Shown one piece after another: positions 1-11,323 of a DNA stretch of 64,000 bases; the first letter of the stretch is position 1; the number at the start of each line of letters is the position of its first letter. Source of the DNA: Symsagittifera roscoffensis (lineage: Eukaryota > Xenacoelomorpha > Acoela > Convolutidae); assembly GCF_963678635.1 (NCBI RefSeq), contig NC_087065.1, positions 10,191,579 through 10,255,578 on the forward strand. The letters are read 5' to 3'. Below the pieces are notes generated by a model. That model made no database searches. It saw nothing but the letters and a program-made list of their open reading frames with translations, and was not told where the DNA came from. Both the position numbers and the translations under genes were made by a program.

Positions 1-965
1 TTTTCACTAGCTGTAAATAGTCTGTGCATGTATTCGAACAAACAGACAATTGTAGTCAAACAAACTAACATCAATAAAAAAGACTAAACACCAACAACAA
101 TATCGCCCCACAAAATCAGAATTAATTTCAATTTTAGATGACTTTAAAATGTTCGCAATTGACAATAAAACCGAGTTTCACTTCATCAAGAATGTTTTCA
201 ACCGATTCACTTTTGAATACGGTAAAGAAAAGCAGTTTTTTCACATATGGGTCAAAATAATCAGAAGAAAATTCTAAATTTATTACAGCGCAAGAACAAA
301 CTTTATGAAATTGAAGTATACTTTAATCAACAAGTCCGTTGTGTTTCCATAAAAAAATTTTTACTTGATAAACTAAAACTTAGTGATAGTTTTCAAAAAA
401 TTAAACAACAGGAATAGAAAACCAGGTCAGGTGCCGTCTTGTCAGAGTAAGAGTTATCCTCAGAAAACGATCAAATGAATGAACAGTAAATCAACAGAAA
501 CACTGACAAAAGGCGCCGAAATAAACTTCCTAGGAAAAGATATCCAGCCGAATTTAAAAAACAAAAGATCACAAGTAGCGGCTCTGACAATGGATCGAAT
601 CAGTGATATCTATCATGAACAAACAATAAGCACTATAATTCTGTATATTTGTATTTACAAGCAAGTTCTGTTTCTGGGTATTTTTGGAAACGTGTCAATT
701 TATTCTCAATATTATGGATGTTTCTAAAATTATATTTATTGTGTCTAATTTGGTCAGGGTTTACATCTTCAAACGGTATTGATTCAATAAAATAGTTTTG
801 ATGAACTTTTGTCATTCTAACTTTTGTTACTTGAAATGTTGTACAGGTGTCTTCGGGGAACCAAACGATTGTTGCTTGTGTGCGCGTAGTAGGATCGCAA
901 TATCCTTGGTCGTTTTTGCATATATATTTATTTATATAAATACAGAATTATATATATATTCGTTT
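1..965. other. intergenic sequence, no gene recognised
   Basis: AT-rich sequence. The only open frames are short (82 codons or fewer), overlap on opposite strands and resemble no family I know. The last ~60 bases before the left inverted arm are TA-rich (alternating TATA from about 917 to 958). I see no promoter, RNA gene or repeat that I can name. Confidence 0.5.
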
Positions 966-1429
966 CTGTAATCCGTTTCAATCAATTAGGAGTGACTTTT
1001 AGGTTTTTTGACGAATTTGATGAAATTTGCTTTTCTTTCAACATACCACGCTTCCTGTTTATTGCAGGTGCTACGAATTACGTTTCATAAACTATTGCTT
1101 TTCATATAATTTTTTAATTACTTAAATTTTTCCCATTTTTTCAATTTAGCAGTTTAACACTTTGCTTAATTGTTTTGTTTCACTATTTATTGCTACTCTA
1201 CCACGTGAGGGGGATCTCAATCCCGCGGTACGTGTAACACAACTTTTCCCGAAAAAAATCACGACGATGCGCTGATTTTTAAGTGGTTAAAAAAACTAAA
1301 ATTAAGCATCTTGAAACAGTCTAAAGGATAAAAAAAAACTTAAAAAATTTGAATTGGCTACTGGGTACTGCTACAACGCTTTACCAATTTTCACATAGCT
1401 AGTCTTTATCTTCAATCAAGTGTCCGTGA

Positions 1430-1505
1430 CTGAGGAGTTACTGCGTGAGATTCACAATCTCTGGGTCGCAATAGATCGTAGGTTCGAATACGAGACGTAA
1501 CCGAG
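1430..1505 (+). other. tRNA-like segment inside the left arm (SINE-like, not a working tRNA)
   Basis: A TGACTGAGGAG word (A-box-like), a hairpin GAGATTCACAATCTC that looks like an anticodon arm, and GGTTCGAATAC (B-box-like, 1,481-1,491) follow with tRNA-like spacing. I could not fold a good acceptor stem, so I read this as a tRNA-derived relic, as found in SINEs. The same segment lies inverted in the right arm at about 10,786-10,862. Confidence 0.4.
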
Positions 1506-2405
1506 GTTTTAATAATTCGAAGCTTACTTCTAATTTTTCAAATTGCGCTTTGTAGAGATGCTTTTTGTCGTGCTCGCGCTAGTGTTTGCGAAGCGCAGCT
1601 TTGCCTCTGTTTAGGAGGAAAGTTACTTTCTTGTTTGCTAGATAACTTAGGAAACGCAATATTGTACTAACAATTGCCGGTAAATAGTGATTACTGGAGT
1701 TTTTGAAGGTGATCTGACTCATATCTTCTTCGTTCATTTGTAGAGTAATAGTATTTTGCGATACATTTAAAATTCAGAAACAACAAACTTATTGGGTGTT
1801 TTTTAATAATTTTTAAATTCAAAGTTTTTTTTATTCTATTTTGTACTTTCATTGGAATATAAAACGATACAATGTCTATATGAACAAGGGCAGGTTTAGG
1901 GGGGCGCCAACACATACATACTAATTTTGTAGTTATAAGGGTTGAAAGATTACCATTTTGGTCGATTTGGGAAAATTAACGCGTGATATATTTGTTTTGG
2001 GGTAAATGTACTTGGTGGTCTATTTGATGCTTTTCTGTATCCAAAATATATCACTTAGTACTTACCATGGTTTTCAACAAAAAACATCAAAAAATTTCTT
2101 TTGTTTTAAATTTGTTTTTTCTTTTTCAAAAGTGAACATTACTCCATAGAACTTGAGATGCAGTCAAAATTTTCAGAGCTTCACTTTGATACGAGCAATC
2201 GTGTCTATTTTTGAGCTAGAGCGCTGGAGCGCTCAATAATTCTGAGACTCATTGATTCTATCTATTGAAACACAAGGCCAACTTAAACAGAATCCAAACA
2301 AAACTGACCAAAATTGCGTTTCGGAAAACTAAATAAATTTGCTAAACATAAATTAGGATTAAACATAAAGCATAAACAGATCCAAAACGTAACAAAACTG
2401 CTCGT

Positions 2406-2424
2406 ATCAGGGCGAAGCCCTGAT
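2406..2424. repeat. perfect hairpin in the left arm
   Basis: ATCAGGGC, a GAA loop, then GCCCTGAT: an 8-bp perfect stem. It sits next to a CTCGTATCA/TACGAGCAG flank that recurs beside similar but not identical hairpins in the right arm (9,854-9,866) and in a diverged arm copy (14,224-14,242). Confidence 0.8.
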
Positions 2425-3152
2425 TGTTCCGACTGCCTTTTAAGGTATTATGGAGCAGTAATAACATTAAAAATTAAATGTATTAAAATAAAATGAAAAA
2501 AAAAATTTCTAAAATTTGAAATTTTTTTATGAAAATCATCCCCCCACACGCCATATAAAATAAAAAAAGATAGATTTCGCTCCTTGTAAAAAATCAATTA
2601 TTGCAAATAAGCTTCTTTCAACCAATTTGGAACGATTTCTGAAACGGATTAACTCTCCGCTTACCCGTTAATAGCGCGAAATATATCGCGCGTTAATTGT
2701 TCCAAATTGGCCAAAATGGCAATCTTTAAACCCCCATAACTTTTAAAAAAATGATCACAGGTAAAATATCTTTTCAAATTTGAGCTCAGGGCAACAATAT
2801 CTTTGGAATGATATAAAAAAATTCCGTCAAAAATGGCTAGTTAAAAAGTCGAAATTTGTCTGAAGACAAAAAAACCCACCCCGAGCACAAATATTCCGTT
2901 ACTTTTGTACCAAAAGTCGGAACAATAAGAATTAATTTCAACACACAAATTAGCAGTGATAGCTTTGAAACAGTCGTTCGTGGCATCTCTTTGTAATTAG
3001 TCGCTTAACAGACTATGTGTTTTACACGCCCAAATTTACCTTTCCTTCTCGTGTGAATTTTTTTCCAAACTGCAATTGCGAAAAACCTGCAAGGATTGTT
3101 GACATGTAAGAGAAGGTTGTTTTCTAGGAATCAGGGACTTCCTTTTACACTA

Positions 3153-4089
3153 TTCCACACCTCCGCCTCAGTAAAAACACGAAGTTTTTGTCAGTGCAGT
3201 TGGTACATTCAACACATACCATTCAACGTTTCATTTTTAAGATTCGAATTCACGCCAATTGGCTCACCTTTATTTCATTACGTTTATTGTTAATTTTTTG
3301 CTATAAAGTAAAAAATATATTAATAGATTCATAAAACTTTTAAAACCTCACATCAAAATGGCGATGCATTCTTTTGTTTGTGCAGATGTCAAATTGAAAT
3401 AGCTGAATCAAAAACTCAATTCAGAATGCTTTAAATATGTACTTTTGCGTTCCCTGGATCGTCCTAAGGCGATCTAGTCCTGGGGAATTTTGTCCTAGAT
3501 CCGTTTTGATCAGTGGGCTGAATTTCTCGCTGAAAATCCAGACATGATTGGACTTCGGGTGCTTTGTCTATTCCGGTTTTCGCTGCGATTCTTTTGATTA
3601 GATCTCCCAGAAGCGGCGGATTTTTTGATGCTGCTCTAGGTTTTGGGTAAGATGAAGATGATTTTAAGGAGAGTCGTTTCGGATGAATGGTTGCGCTTGG
3701 AAACTGTTTTTCGAATGTCTTTGTGATTGCTAACTTTCTTCCCTAGTAGACGCTTTTTTAAGGTTTGTTCACAGGAGGTATTTCTATTTTGTTTGTCTAT
3801 CCTGTTATCTTCCTAGCCCCATGGCTATGTATATCCGTACTTGTGTAATATCTAGTCGAAATTCCGAATTTAAATCTTGTGCAGATGACTTTAAAAAAAA
3901 ATTGAAAAAAAAATGGAATAACTGTAGTTGCAATTTGAATAAGATATTTTAAATATATGATTCGGAAACAAAGACAATAATTTTGGCGAAGGATGAATGT
4001 ATTAAAGAGGCATTTGGATTAGAGTTATATGGCTCTCTTCCACTCACACGCCCATTTGTAGTTTCGAGTAAAAAAGAGCCAGAATCATC
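3153..4089. other. core sequence between left arm and lipocalin, no gene recognised
   Basis: About 940 bp that would form the 3' flank of the lipocalin. A short open frame at 3,096-3,293 runs across the arm boundary and looks incidental. A CGCGAAATATA-type arm word is absent. Nothing recognisable. Confidence 0.45.
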
Positions 4090-5222
4090 TTAGTACCCAA
4101 GGAAAGCTTCATCGCATTCCTCTGGGCTTAGAACCCCAAGTCTGGCTCTCTGCAAGCACTTGTGATACAGCACCGGATAATAGTCATTGTCTTTGTTTTT
4201 CTTCAGGTTCACAAACTTATTTGTTGGAATCTCGTGAACTTCCCATGGATCCTTGTTTAACTCCGAGCATTGCTTGAATCCCGAATCTTGCATGTTTATC
4301 GACACTCCGTTTTCTTGCAGTTTTTCCTCCATTTCGTAAATTTTGTAGAAATCTGGGCTTTGATCACGTGAGTATATCCAGGCTCTCTCGTCCTTGTAAT
4401 GACCCCTTTTGACCATGCAAAAGTAGAAAAGAGCAACGTCTTCATCTGCATGTAGAATGTAAAAATTAGGACTTGGCTTCTGGTAGTTTTCAGGATGCAT
4501 AAGGGATACCTTGTCATAAGCATCTGGCAAGTGAACTACAAAAGAGGCCAGAGATGTGGTTTCCAGATCAGAGGGCTGTTTCGCTTCAAGACTGAAGTTG
4601 CTGAATTTGCCAACTCTGTAGATTGTCGTGTTCATCAATAGGTCCCAGCCTGAAACTAGATGTGATTAATCTGTAACCATGGGAGCGGGTTTAGTGAATT
4701 AGTTTTATCTTGTTCTGACTTTTTTAGATCAAATGATTGAATTTTGCCTTCTTTTTGCCACTTTTTTAAAGACTATTTTGATTTTAGTTTAAATTTTATA
4801 AAGTTTTTTTTCTACAAGATGAGTTTTGTTGCCTGGAAATTTATATAATTACTTGTTTGTAGAGTTTGCTTTAAATGTTTTGAATATAAATTATTAAAAC
4901 TGTAAATTCTTGTTATCTTTTTCATTCAATGAAAGACATTTTGCTTCCAAAACCGATGGACTAATAAGAAAACGAATCCCTTGTATGACGAACCTTGATG
5001 CTGTTCCTCGAATGAGATGTCTGAATAAATGCAGTCTTCGTCTGCGTCTTTCGCTAAATGAGCAGCCTTGATCTCGTACCACCGTCCGGAAAGATCACCC
5101 TCGTGAAGATGGATTGGCGAGACTTCGGGACACTTTCCAATTTTCCATGGGTCGACGAAAGCCGCCGACTGAACAGCAATGACAAAAAAGCAAAGATAAG
5201 ACACACTTTGCCACATTTTCAT
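4090..5222 (-). CDS. secreted lipocalin, two exons
   Basis: Lipocalins are secreted beta-barrel carriers of small hydrophobic ligands. Exon 1 is 5,222-4,994 and exon 2 is 4,649-4,090. The intron (4,993-4,650) starts GTTCGT and ends TTTCAG on the minus strand, and the phases fit (1 nt + 2 nt), giving 262 residues with no internal stop. Residues 1-21 are a clear signal peptide (hydrophobic LCFFVIAVQSAA). Residues 46-50 are GRWYE, the hallmark lipocalin first motif (G-x-W) before a conserved beta strand. Around residue 167, WIYSR matches the late lipocalin strand with its conserved basic residue. Cysteines follow at KCPEV, EDCIY, YFCMV, KQCSE, HKCLQ and EECDE, allowing disulfides. It is longer than a typical ~180-residue lipocalin because of a ~70-residue C-terminal extension. 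ApoD- or crustacyanin-like affinity is possible but not shown. The gene lies wholly between two long inverted arms. Confidence 0.85.
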
Positions 5223-5556
5223 TACAAAAACTCTTTTATTACAATGATCTAATAAACAGAAATATTAGCAAATTTAATAAACAGAAACAAAAAGTTCACT
5301 TTTTCTAGATTTTGGGATGATTTAGATTGTTGTAACCTTTGTTGTTCGATGTTAAATCTTGTGACCGGAGAATATAACATTTGATCGAAGTAAATATTGT
5401 ATCAACACAAATACAAACACGCCCTTTTGGAAATTAAACTTGAAAAGATCAAGGTGAAAAATGATTTCATCACTTCAATTTGATTTGGAAATGAAGCTGT
5501 GAACTATGAATTTACAAAATTGAATCGGTAGCGGATCTAAAATTTTCTCAAGGTGC

Positions 5557-5582
5557 AGGGGTGTAGGGGCAGGGGCAGGGGT
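5557..5582 (+). repeat. G-rich tract with G-quadruplex pattern
   Basis: Four runs of four G separated by 2-4 bases (GGGG TGTA GGGG CA GGGG CA GGGG) on the plus strand, just upstream of the lipocalin start as the gene is read. This fits the G-quadruplex sequence rule. A regulatory role is only a guess. Confidence 0.6.
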
Positions 5583-6885
5583 GACCAATAATTGCACTTC
5601 ATTGGCGCGCGCTCGATGCAAATATTGTGTATATTGTCACCCACCCGGGTCGAGGTCCAAGACTTAAGAAAAAACTTTGTAAGTCGCGCCGCATACAATT
5701 TGACTCTGAATTTCGTAGTCGGGTGCAAGGCTGGTGAAAGTTTTCGTAGTCGGGTGAAACTTTTGGGGTTGCTGGACCAAAATGACGGCTGTGTTACGTA
5801 GTAAAATAGCATCAAGGGGAGACAGTCTGAAGTTAAAAAACACTTTTAACTAAACGCTTTCCATCCAACTAAATTCCCGTTTGGACTGAATTATATTTTG
5901 ACTGATTGGAACAGAAAAAAAAGAGCGTTTATATCAGGGTTTATCTAAGCTTACCGCAAAAGGAAGTTCCAACGAGGACCTGTAAAAACTCTTCACACTT
6001 TTTAAGGTCAACCAATTTGATTTTCAGAGCGCTTCTACAGCTGTAAGTGGAAAAGATCCTGAAAATCTTTTTGCACTGCTGCCGAGCTCTGTGCTGCTGC
6101 AAAAAACGTTCGTGCAGCTTTGTGTGTTAATATAGAAACTTGCATTGTCTTTCAGAGCCCGCCCCTGTTAAACTTTAGAAAAAAGCTGTGGGAAAGTATC
6201 TGTGGTTTTGTTTAACAAAAAATAGAATTTGACCCAACTATCTATGGGTATCATGAGGTAAAACAAGGTTTTACAAAAATAATACATAAAACAAAGGTTT
6301 AAAATGGCCAATGAAGTACAAGAGGAAAAAAAGTGTTTTTTTTTCTGCCCTCCGAGCTATAAAATTTTTTGGCGTTCATTCTCTTCTTTTTTTCTAGAAT
6401 TTTTTGGTTTTTATAATTGACCAAACTCTCAGATCGTTCCTGGTCATTGGTCTTCCAACAAAGTCAATGATGTCGTAGATAAACCGAGTTGGAGCAATTT
6501 TTTGGAACCAAATCGACAACTGAGTGAAATCGATTAGTCGACATCTGACCAACTCGACTCTGCAGCACTGAATGAGGCCTTCGCCACTAATAGGTTAAAT
6601 GGGGTCTTTTTATGAAAGTCCAGCTGAATGCTTCCGTCCATTGCCTTCGAGGAGCTTGATTCTAGAGGATTTGCTAGTTCTACGATTCCTGAGATCATAG
6701 GCGGTGCGGTGCTTCTACGGTAACGGTTCCAAGAGGGACGGTCCTAGGAGTTGGTATTTCTAATTGCTCACATTCGCAAGGGCGTTTGAGCAAATCTTTT
6801 TTCACTTCATAACTTATCTTCTAGTAATTTTCAAAGTTGTCTTGCTCTTAGGGGACGCATGTTATGTCTTATGATGTCTATCTAA
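5583..6885. other. core sequence upstream of the lipocalin, no gene recognised
   Basis: About 1.3 kb that would contain the lipocalin promoter. Overlapping opposite-strand open frames at 5,537-5,815 and 5,592-5,801 share the same bases and resemble nothing. I cannot pick out a TATA box or another motif with confidence. Confidence 0.4.
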
Positions 6886-7467
6886 TTAGCCGGTGGTGGT
6901 GAGTGTATCGGACAGGATGCCTTTCGTTTGGCAGTATCTGAGATGTTTTAAGCTCTTTGGCAAAGATTTTGTTAATGCCAATTTTGGTGGCAAATTCTGG
7001 TGTTCTTCCTCGAATAGTCGGTTTTCTCCCACTTGATCATCGAGCTCGCCACTTTGATCGGAAACTGTGGAAAACATTGTAGACGGTAAAAAGATCATTT
7101 CGCTCTTTTGTTGAACCGTTAAATCCTGTCTGATCGGTGAGCCCATTTTTGGTTGAGAAGAAAAACGGTGTGCAGTATTGTTCAATACTGTGTCTTTCTC
7201 AGAACTACCAATAAAAACAGTCGTACTCGGATTCTGTAGCTTCGTTGGCTCTTGCTTCACTTGAGGGGTGATGATAAACTTGACGTTTCTAAAAATCTCG
7301 AAGACTGTTTGAGTCAAATGAATTCTCAGAGTCGACCATGATGGCGTCCACCAAATTAAAATGGCATCCCAATCTTTCCTTCTAGTTCTGCTCATCAGCT
7401 GTTTCGTCTTATCTAAGCATAGCATGATCCGATCCGAGTCCACTACTTGTTTAGATGGTGGCTTCAC
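6886..7467 (-). CDS. unrecognised 193-codon open frame (possible exon or relic)
   Basis: The longest unexplained frame in the core of the inverted-repeat locus. I do not recognise the product. Residues ~38-60 (WTPSWSTLRIHLTQTVFEIF) resemble the end of the minus-strand frame at 8,823-9,080 (KAPFWMTLRVHLV). At DNA level the word CAAATGAAyTCTCAGAGTC occurs in both, so this is one copy of a locally repeated module. The middle is rich in Ser, Thr, Gln and Lys and looks low in complexity. There is no signal peptide, transposase DDE pattern or zinc finger. It may be a pseudogene or an exon of an unrecognised protein. Confidence 0.3.
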   Translation of the reverse strand: MKPPSKQVVDSDRIMLCLDKTKQLMSRTRRKDWDAILIWWTPSWSTLRIHLTQTVFEIFRNVKFIITPQVKQEPTKLQNPSTTVFIGSSEKDTVLNNTAHRFSSQPKMGSPIRQDLTVQQKSEMIFLPSTMFSTVSDQSGELDDQVGENRLFEEEHQNLPPKLALTKSLPKSLKHLRYCQTKGILSDTLTTTG

Positions 7468-8350
7468 TTAATTATGCACGATTAGGAATCCAGTCGAAGT
7501 GTGTACCAAAAAATAAACAGTTTAGACATTGTTGCTTAGCAGTTCTTAGACACCTAAAATTTTTAGCATTTCTAGCTACACAGATGGCTTTAGTTTTTCT
7601 AGAGCCATCTGAGAGTGACTTTTTGATAGTTTTTTATTAGACGTTTTACCAGTCCCGTTCCTTTTTGGTCCCCCAATGGACTAAATATTAAGTTCATACA
7701 ATTCCATCGGCAAAACTCTTTTACTTAAGCCGCGATACATCCTGAACCTTGATCTATTCAAAAGCTTCTAGAAATGCTATGCAGCGCTACGTAGGAAAAT
7801 GATTTAAGTTTTTACTGAGGTGTTATTTGTATGTCTGGGCTGCCGGAAACTTATAAAAACGTTATATTCACTACGGATGCTGATTTTTCAACATCTGATA
7901 CGGTAATAGTGCTTTTAAATTTTACTGGTGTTCACAGACTCTTTAAATGTTTCTCCGTGAACCAAATCGGGCGATAAATCGTTGGCCACTACAGGTACTG
8001 AAGGGCGCAGCTTTTTTTGAAAATGGGGCGGATGTGCTTCATGGAGCCCTGTTAATATGGGATAAATTAGCTTCCATCGAAGTTCACACAGCCCCAATGT
8101 TCTTGTTTGTTATCAGTGATGTTATTAAATATTTTACCAATTGGACAAGATCTTGCTTGCATTTTACAAAAACTGCCTTGATAAGCGTTTTAAAATCATT
8201 TTTTCCCCTTAATTAGGGCCATGAAACAAATCTCAAATATTTCCGACTCTTAAGATGAACAATTTTCACTCAACTTTGTCAGAAGAAAGGAGAATCAGGG
8301 ATACTGAAGGATTCGAATCATCGTCGCGTTCATTTTTTTCGGTAGTCCAA

Positions 8351-8760
8351 TTACATTGCAAAATAATTTTTTTTGGTAGTCCAATTACGTTGCAAAGCAA
8401 ATTCAATCACGCTGAGATTATTGATCAAATTGAACCGTTTTCTGTCACTATTTGGTTCGGATTTTTTTATGATTTTGATGAACTCCGAAGAAAGACTCAA
8501 ATTATTGATTGAAGTTACGAAAAAAACCTTCATCGTTTTCGAATTTGAATTAGTTTTTTTTTGGCTTGCAAAAACTGTTCCAAATAATGCTTTATGTTGT
8601 TCCAAATAATGCTTTATGTTATGTTCATATTTGGAACTGGGATCCTTGTAGGTAGTTTTAAAAAATCTAGTGACCATTCTCAACAAAGCACTTGCAATTC
8701 ATTTGCGCAGTCGTCCAATTATGCTGCAAGTCTTCTATCGGCATAGATCATCCTAGGGGC
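8351..8760 (-). pseudogene. second copy of the unrecognised core module, broken
   Basis: The minus-strand frame contains VTRFFKTTYKDPSSKYEHNI, which aligns with VTRFFSKTTYSDIDFKYEQI in the next copy. Upstream of its start the resemblance continues through in-frame stops (ATTTGCGCAGT words align in DNA), so this copy is broken. Two small direct repeats sit inside it: TAGTCCAATTACrTTGCAAA near 8,344 and 8,377, and CCAAATAATGCTTTATGTT near 8,580 and 8,601. Function unknown. Confidence 0.35.
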
Positions 8761-8822
8761 TGTGCGTTTTTTGAACTTATCAAGAATCGTCATAGGTCTG
8801 CCGGCGCTTGTTGGAATAAACT

Positions 8823-9080
8823 TCATCGTATTTGTAAAATAACCAAATGAACTCTCAGAGTCATCCAAAAAGGCGCCTTCCATATGATAAGGGGCTCCAA
8901 TTGATGCTTTAGGATCTGTTCATATTTGAAATCAATATCCGAGTAAGTCGTTTTTGAAAAAAATCTAGTCACAAAAACAATACCAAGCAGTGGCACTTCA
9001 TTTGCGCAGTAGTTCATTTCGGCTGCATTTAAAAACCCAGAAGCGAAACCTAACGCATTCACTATAATCGCTTTATTCAA
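8823..9080 (-). CDS. first copy of the unrecognised core module, open frame
   Basis: An 85-codon open frame on the minus strand, nearest the right arm. It is related to the two copies downstream (8,351-8,760 and part of 6,886-7,467). It contains a Cys-poor, aromatic-rich stretch (VTRFFSKTTYSDIDF, IIWKAPFWMTLRVHLV). I cannot assign a family. The repetition suggests local duplication of one ancestral exon or element segment. Confidence 0.3.
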   Translation of the reverse strand: MNKAIIVNALGFASGFLNAAEMNYCANEVPLLGIVFVTRFFSKTTYSDIDFKYEQILKHQLEPLIIWKAPFWMTLRVHLVILQIR

Positions 9081-9122
9081 TCGAGAATTCCAATATCATG
9101 TGTGATGCGTCACATTTAACTC

Positions 9123-11323
9123 TAGTGTGAAAGGAAGTCCCTGATTCCTAGAAAACAACCTTCTCTTACATGTCAACAATCCTTGCAGGTTTGTCGCAAT
9201 TGCAGTTTGGAAAAAAATTCACACGAGAAGGAAAGGTAAATTTGGGCGTGTAAAACACATAGTCTATTAAGCGACTAATTACAAAGAGATGCCACGAACG
9301 ACTGTTTCAAAGCTATCACTGCTAATTTGTGTGTTGAAATTATTTCTTATTGTTCCGACTTTTGGTACAAAAGTAACGGAATATTTGTGCTCGGGGTGGG
9401 TTTTTTTGTCTTCAGACAAATTTCGACTTTTTAACTAGCCATTTTTGACGGAATTTTTTTATATCATTCAAAAGATATTGTTGCCCTGAGCTCAAATTTG
9501 AAAAGATATTTTACCTGTGATCGTTTTTTTTTAAAGTTATGGGGGTTTAAAGATTGCCATTTTGGCCAATTTGGAACAATTAACGCGCGATATATTTCGC
9601 GCTATTAACGCGTAAGCGGAGAGTTAATCCGTTTCAGAAATCGTTCCAAATTGGTTGAAAGAAGCTTATTTGCAATAATTGATTTGTTACAAGGAGCGAA
9701 ATTTATCTTTTTTTTATTTTATATGGCGTGTGGGGGGATGATTTTCATAAAAAATTTCAAATTTTAGAAAACTTTTTTTCATTTTATTTTAATACATTTA
9801 ATTTTTAATGTTATTACTGCTCCATAATACCTTAAAAGGCAGTCGGAACATTCAGGGCTTCGCCCTAATACGAGCAGTCTTGTTACGTTTTGGATCTGTT
9901 TATGCTTTATGTTTAATCCTAATTTATGTTTAGCAAATTTATTTAGTTTTCCGAATTGCAATTTTGGTCGGTTTTGTTTGGATTCTGTTTAAGTTGGCCT
10001 TGTGTTTCAATAGATAGAATCAATGAGTCTCAGAATTATTGAGCGCTCCAGCGCTCTAGCTCAAAATTAGACACGATTGCTCGTATCAAAGTGAAGCTCT
10101 GAAAATTCTATGGGCTCTGTGAATCTCAAGTTCTATGGAGTAATGTTCACTTTTGAAAAAGAAAAAACAAGTTTAAAAAAAAGACATTTTTATTTTTTTG
10201 ATGTTTTTTGTTGAAAACCATGGTAAGTACTAAGTGATATATTTTGGATACAGAAAAGCATCAAAAAGACCACCAAGTACATTTACCCCAACTCAAATAT
10301 ATCACGCGTTAATTCCCAAATCGACCAAAATGGCAATCTTTCAACCCTTATAACTACAAAATTAGTATGTGTTGGCGCCCCCCTAAACCTGCCCTTGTTC
10401 ATATAGACATTGTATCGTTTTATATTCCAATGAAAGTACAAAATAGAATAAAAAAACTTTGAATTTAAAAATTATTAAAAAACACCCAATAAGTTTGTTG
10501 TTTCTGAATTTTGAATGTATCGCAAAATACTATTACTCTACAAATGAACGAAGAAGATATGAGTCAGATCACCTTCAAAAACTCCAGTAATCACTATTTA
10601 CCGGCAATTGTTAGTACAATATTGCGTTTCCTAAGTTATCTAGCAAACAAGAAAGTAACTTTCCTCCTAAACAGAGGCGAAGCCGCGCTTCGCAAACACT
10701 AGCGCGAGCACGACAAAAAGCATCTCTACAAAGCGCAATTTGAAAAATTAGAAGTAAGCTTCGAATTACTAAAACCTCGGTTACGTCTCGTATTCGAACC
10801 TACGACCTATTGCGACCCAGAGATTGTGAATCTCACGCAGTAACTCCTCAGTCACGGACACTTGATTGAAGATAAAGACTAGCTATGTGAAAATTGGTAA
10901 AGCGTTGTAGCAGTACCCAGTAGCCAATTCAAATTTATTAAGTTTTTTTTATCCTTTAGACTGTTTCAAGATGCTTAATTTTAGTTTTTTTAACCACTTA
11001 AAAATCAGCGCATCGTCGTAATGTCATGATTTTTTTTCGGGAAAAGGTGTGTTACACGTACCGCGGGATCGAGATCCCTCTCACGTGGTAGAGTAGCAAT
11101 AAATAGTAAAACAGAACAATTAAGCAAAGTGTTAAACTGCTAAATTGAAAAAATGGGAAAAATTTAAGTATATAAAAAATTATATGAAAAGCAATAGTTT
11201 ATGAAACGTAATTCGTAGCACCTGCAATAAACAGGAAGCGTGGTATGTTGAAAGAAAAGCAAATTTCATCAAATTCGTCAAAAAACCTAAAAGTCACTCC
11301 TAATTGATTGAAACGGATTACAG
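9123..11323 (-). repeat. right long inverted arm
   Basis: Reverse complement of the left arm, about 2,201 bp. Small differences include the hairpin loop and stem (AGGGC TTC GCCCT here), one-base indels in A/T runs and scattered substitutions, so the arms are not recent exact copies. The tRNA-like segment is at about 10,786-10,862 (minus strand). The CGCGATATATTTCGCG word is at about 9,586-9,601. Confidence 0.88.

Larger units (their letters stand above)
966..3152 (+). repeat. left long inverted arm
   Basis: About 2,187 bp, near-identical in reverse complement to 9,123-11,323 with scattered substitutions and small indels. It contains, in order from the outside: a tRNA-like segment (about 1,430-1,505), a block with a CGTATCA word near 2,190, a perfect hairpin (2,406-2,424), a CGCGAAATATATCGCG near-palindrome around 2,676-2,691, and a CCACCCCGAGCAC word near 2,876. 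Its short open frames mirror those of the other arm and are not convincing genes. Confidence 0.88.
966..11323. mobile_element. long inverted-repeat locus enclosing a lipocalin (candidate gene-carrying element)
   Basis: The outer ~2.2 kb on each side are reverse complements of each other. Reading inward, both arms start CTGTAATCCGTTTCAATC (966 on the left; complement ending 11,323 on the right), and both stop at the same inner word, GGGACTTCCTTT followed by yACACTA (3,152 and 9,123). The ~6-kb core holds a lipocalin gene and a threefold repeated, unrecognised minus-strand module. I found no transposase-like sequence in the core and no convincing direct repeat outside the arms (CGTTT on the left, TGAAAC on the right), so mobility is inferred from the arms and from related partial arm copies at 13.85-15.0 kb. 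The alternative is a host gene that happens to lie between two inverted copies of a dispersed repeat. Confidence 0.55.

Noticed and set aside
1430-1505. Functional tRNA gene
   Set aside because: The anticodon-arm and TPsiC-like parts are visible, but the acceptor stem does not pair and the TPsiC loop is too long, so only a relic is claimed.
3153-9122. Transposase gene in the core of the inverted-repeat locus
   Set aside because: No frame shows a DDE/D pattern, zinc finger or other transposase feature; the longest unexplained frame (6,886-7,467) is unlike any I know.
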